Source: an uncultured Thomasclavelia sp. (GTDB lineage: Bacteria; Bacillota_I; Bacilli_A; Erysipelotrichales; Coprobacillaceae). From it: 15,447 nucleotides of DNA. A program made the position numbers and the translations under genes. The notes beneath the pieces were generated by a model that did not search any database, was not told the DNA's origin, and worked only from the letters and a program-made list of their open reading frames with translations. Positions 13,979-15,447 of the stretch are shown piece by piece; within the stretch, counting starts at the first letter, position 1, and each line of letters opens with the position of its first letter. The DNA is taken from assembly GCA_910588165.1 (NCBI GenBank), contig CAJUOR010000042.1, forward strand, positions 1 through 15,447, given 5' to 3'.

Positions 13979-14923
13979 ATGCAGAAATTCGAAAAAGCAA
14001 ATTTTAACATCCAAGATTATGTAGAAGCTGATAACTTTGGTAGATTTACAATTGAACCATTAGAAAGAGGCTTCGGCACTACATTAGGTAATGCACTTCG
14101 TCGTATATTGTTGTCTTCATTACCTGGTGCTGCCATTAACGCTGTTAAAATCAATGGTGCTATCCATGAATTCAGCGCTGTTGACGGCGTTGTTGAAGAT
14201 GTCACTCATATCATTTTAAAATTAAAACAATTAGTTTTTAAAGTTGATAGTGAAGAACCAGTAACTATGGTCGTTGATGTTGAAGGACCAGCGACAGTTA
14301 CAGGTGCTGATATTCAATGCCCTAGCGATGTAACAATGATCAGCAACGATTTAGAAATCTGTCATGTTGCTGCCGGTCAACATTTCTATATGGAAATGTA
14401 TGCTAAAACAGATCGCGGGTATGTGAGTGCAGATCAAAACAAAAAAATGATTAATACAATTGGTATTATCCCAACGGATTCACTTTATTCGCCAATTGAG
14501 AAAGTATCTTATGTAGTTGAGCCAACTCGTGTTGGTCAAAGTGCAAAATACGATCAATTGACAATGGAAATCCAAACAGATGGATCGATTCAACCACATG
14601 AAGCTTTAGCATTAGCTGCTAAAATTCTAGTTGAACATCTAAAGCTATTTGTAGAATTGAACGAGATGGCAATCAATATGGACGTCATGTCAGAAGCTAC
14701 AAAAGAATCAGGCAATAAAGTATTAGATATGACAATTGAAGAATTAGACCTTTCAGTTCGTTCATACAATTGCTTGAAGAGAGCCGGCATTCAAACTGTA
14801 CAAGAGTTAGCTCAGAAGACAGAAGATGAAATGATAAAGGTTCGTAACTTAGGTAAAAAATCCTTGAAAGAAGTCAAAGAAAAATTACAAGAACTAGGAC
14901 TTGCTTTCAAGAATGTTGAATAA
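13979..14923 (+). CDS. rpoA: DNA-directed RNA polymerase subunit alpha
   Basis: The alpha subunit dimerises to nucleate RNA polymerase assembly, and its C-terminal domain contacts UP elements and activators. The 314-residue product has the N-terminal domain (about 1-228) with GRFTIEPLERGFGTTLGNAL and LRRILLSSLPGAAI. After a linker comes the C-terminal domain, with LSVRSYNCLKRAGIQTVQEL and RNLGKKSLKEVKEKLQELG. The arginine of SVRSYNCL corresponds to Arg265 of E. coli, which binds UP elements, so this subunit should recognise the A/T tract before the cluster promoter. GAGGAGGGAT (13965-13974) precedes the ATG. Confidence 0.98.
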   Translation: MQKFEKANFNIQDYVEADNFGRFTIEPLERGFGTTLGNALRRILLSSLPGAAINAVKINGAIHEFSAVDGVVEDVTHIILKLKQLVFKVDSEEPVTMVVDVEGPATVTGADIQCPSDVTMISNDLEICHVAAGQHFYMEMYAKTDRGYVSADQNKKMINTIGIIPTDSLYSPIEKVSYVVEPTRVGQSAKYDQLTMEIQTDGSIQPHEALALAAKILVEHLKLFVELNEMAINMDVMSEATKESGNKVLDMTIEELDLSVRSYNCLKRAGIQTVQELAQKTEDEMIKVRNLGKKSLKEVKEKLQELGLAFKNVE

Positions 14924-14950
14924 AAGGCATTAGGGAAGGAGGACTAGCTC

Positions 14951-15313
14951 ATGGCTAAAAATAGAAAATTAGGACGTACATCTGATCACAGAAAAGCTAT
15001 GTTACGTAATATGGCTACTGACATCATTATGCACGGTAAAATTACAACTACTGAAACAAGAGCTAAAGAAGTTCGTTCTGTTGTTGAAGAATTAATTACA
15101 TTAGGTAAACGTGGTGATTTACATGCTAGACGTCAAGCTGCTGCTATTTGTCAGCATGTTATCGATGAGGCAACAGGTAAAGATGCAGTTCAAAAATTAT
15201 TTGATGAAATTGCACCTAAATATAAAGACGTTAATGGTGGATACACTCGTATGTATAAAATTGGTAACCGTCGTGGTGACAATGCGCCAATGGTAATTAT
15301 TAGCTTGTCTTAA
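14951..15313 (+). CDS. rplQ: 50S ribosomal protein L17
   Basis: L17 lies near the exit tunnel on the 50S surface. The 120-residue product has the conserved start KNRKLGRTSDHRKAMLRNM and the helix around IITTTETRAKEVRSVVEELIT-like sequence. It ends NRRGDNAPMVIISLS, typical of the family. AAGGAGGAC (14936-14944) precedes the ATG. It is the last gene of the cluster, ending 10 nt before the terminator stem. Confidence 0.98.
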   Translation: MAKNRKLGRTSDHRKAMLRNMATDIIMHGKITTTETRAKEVRSVVEELITLGKRGDLHARRQAAAICQHVIDEATGKDAVQKLFDEIAPKYKDVNGGYTRMYKIGNRRGDNAPMVIISLS

Positions 15314-15323
15314 TCAATTAAAG

Positions 15324-15348
15324 CCAGTGCGAAAGCATTGGTTTTTTT
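15324..15348 (+). terminator. Intrinsic terminator of the whole cluster
   Basis: CCAGTGC (15324-15330) pairs with GCATTGG (15335-15341), with one G.U pair, around a GAAA tetraloop of the stable GNRA class. Seven Ts (15342-15348) follow directly. It sits 10 nt after the rplQ stop and is the only convincing terminator after the promoter. Confidence 0.93.
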
Positions 15349-15447
15349 GTTTATTATTTGATAGACTTTAAAAATGAATTGATTTGGTATAGCGTAAGCG
15401 TCAAATAGCATACACATAAAAGAACCATAAGTACTTTTTTTATAATT
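15349..15447. other. AT-rich tail after the terminator, no gene seen
   Basis: No open frame with a ribosome binding site is visible. GTATAGC (15387-15393) could pair with GCATAC (15408-15413) with one bulge. A TATAAT at 15441-15446 sits at the very end without a recognisable -35 at 16-18 nt upstream (AAAAGA), so a promoter for the next gene is possible but unsupported. Confidence 0.4.

Noticed and set aside
15441..15446. TATAAT at the right end of the window
   Set aside because: No -35-like hexamer 16-18 nt upstream and the downstream sequence is not visible.

Overview
This window holds the S10-spc-alpha ribosomal protein cluster of a low-GC Gram-positive bacterium (Bacillota). Thirty genes lie on the + strand, all intact, in the order rpsJ-rplC-rplD-rplW-rplB-rpsS-rplV-rpsC-rplP-rpmC-rpsQ-rplN-rplX-rplE-rpsN-rpsH-rplF-rplR-rpsE-rpmD-rplO-secY-adk-map-infA-rpmJ-rpsM-rpsK-rpoA-rplQ. 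Lineage evidence: strong AT bias and TTA-dominated leucine codons in the r-protein genes; near-consensus GGAGG ribosome binding sites before almost every gene; the short four-cysteine (type Z) S14; adk and map inside the cluster; and no rpsD between rpsK and rpoA. The protein sequences look closest to Erysipelotrichia-like Bacilli, but that is an impression from reading, not a computed placement. No KOW-domain gene lies between map and infA, unlike B. subtilis.

Layout. Positions 1-770 are very AT-rich and contain no convincing gene. A hairpin with a T-run at 87-123 probably terminates a transcript that starts outside the window. At 773-801 is a near-consensus sigma-A promoter (TTGATT, 17 nt, TATAAT) behind an A/T-tract region resembling an UP element. 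About 118 nt of leader follows (roughly 808-925). It can fold into a long imperfect helix with tandem G.A pairs capped by a second hairpin, and is a good candidate for a cis-acting r-protein leader. Genes fill 926-15313 with gaps of at most 56 nt. Two junctions overlap by one base (rplD/rplW and adk/map). A strong intrinsic terminator (7-bp stem, GAAA loop, seven Ts) lies at 15324-15348, and the last 99 bp hold no gene.

Function. The cluster encodes about half of the 50S proteins and a large share of the 30S proteins. With these come the SecY translocon channel, adenylate kinase, the methionine aminopeptidase that trims nascent chains, initiation factor IF1 and the RNA polymerase alpha subunit. 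With one clear promoter, one clear terminator, tight spacing and stop codons nested in the next ribosome binding site, it probably works as one transcript of about 14.5 kb with translational coupling. The gene content is ordinary core-genome material and I see no mobile element, CRISPR array, phage gene or new enzymatic system. The items most worth a second look are the structured rpsJ leader, the hairpin between rplW and rplB, a four-residue insertion in IF1, the stop-codon architecture (including a triple stop after secY) and the unexplained AT-rich upstream region.
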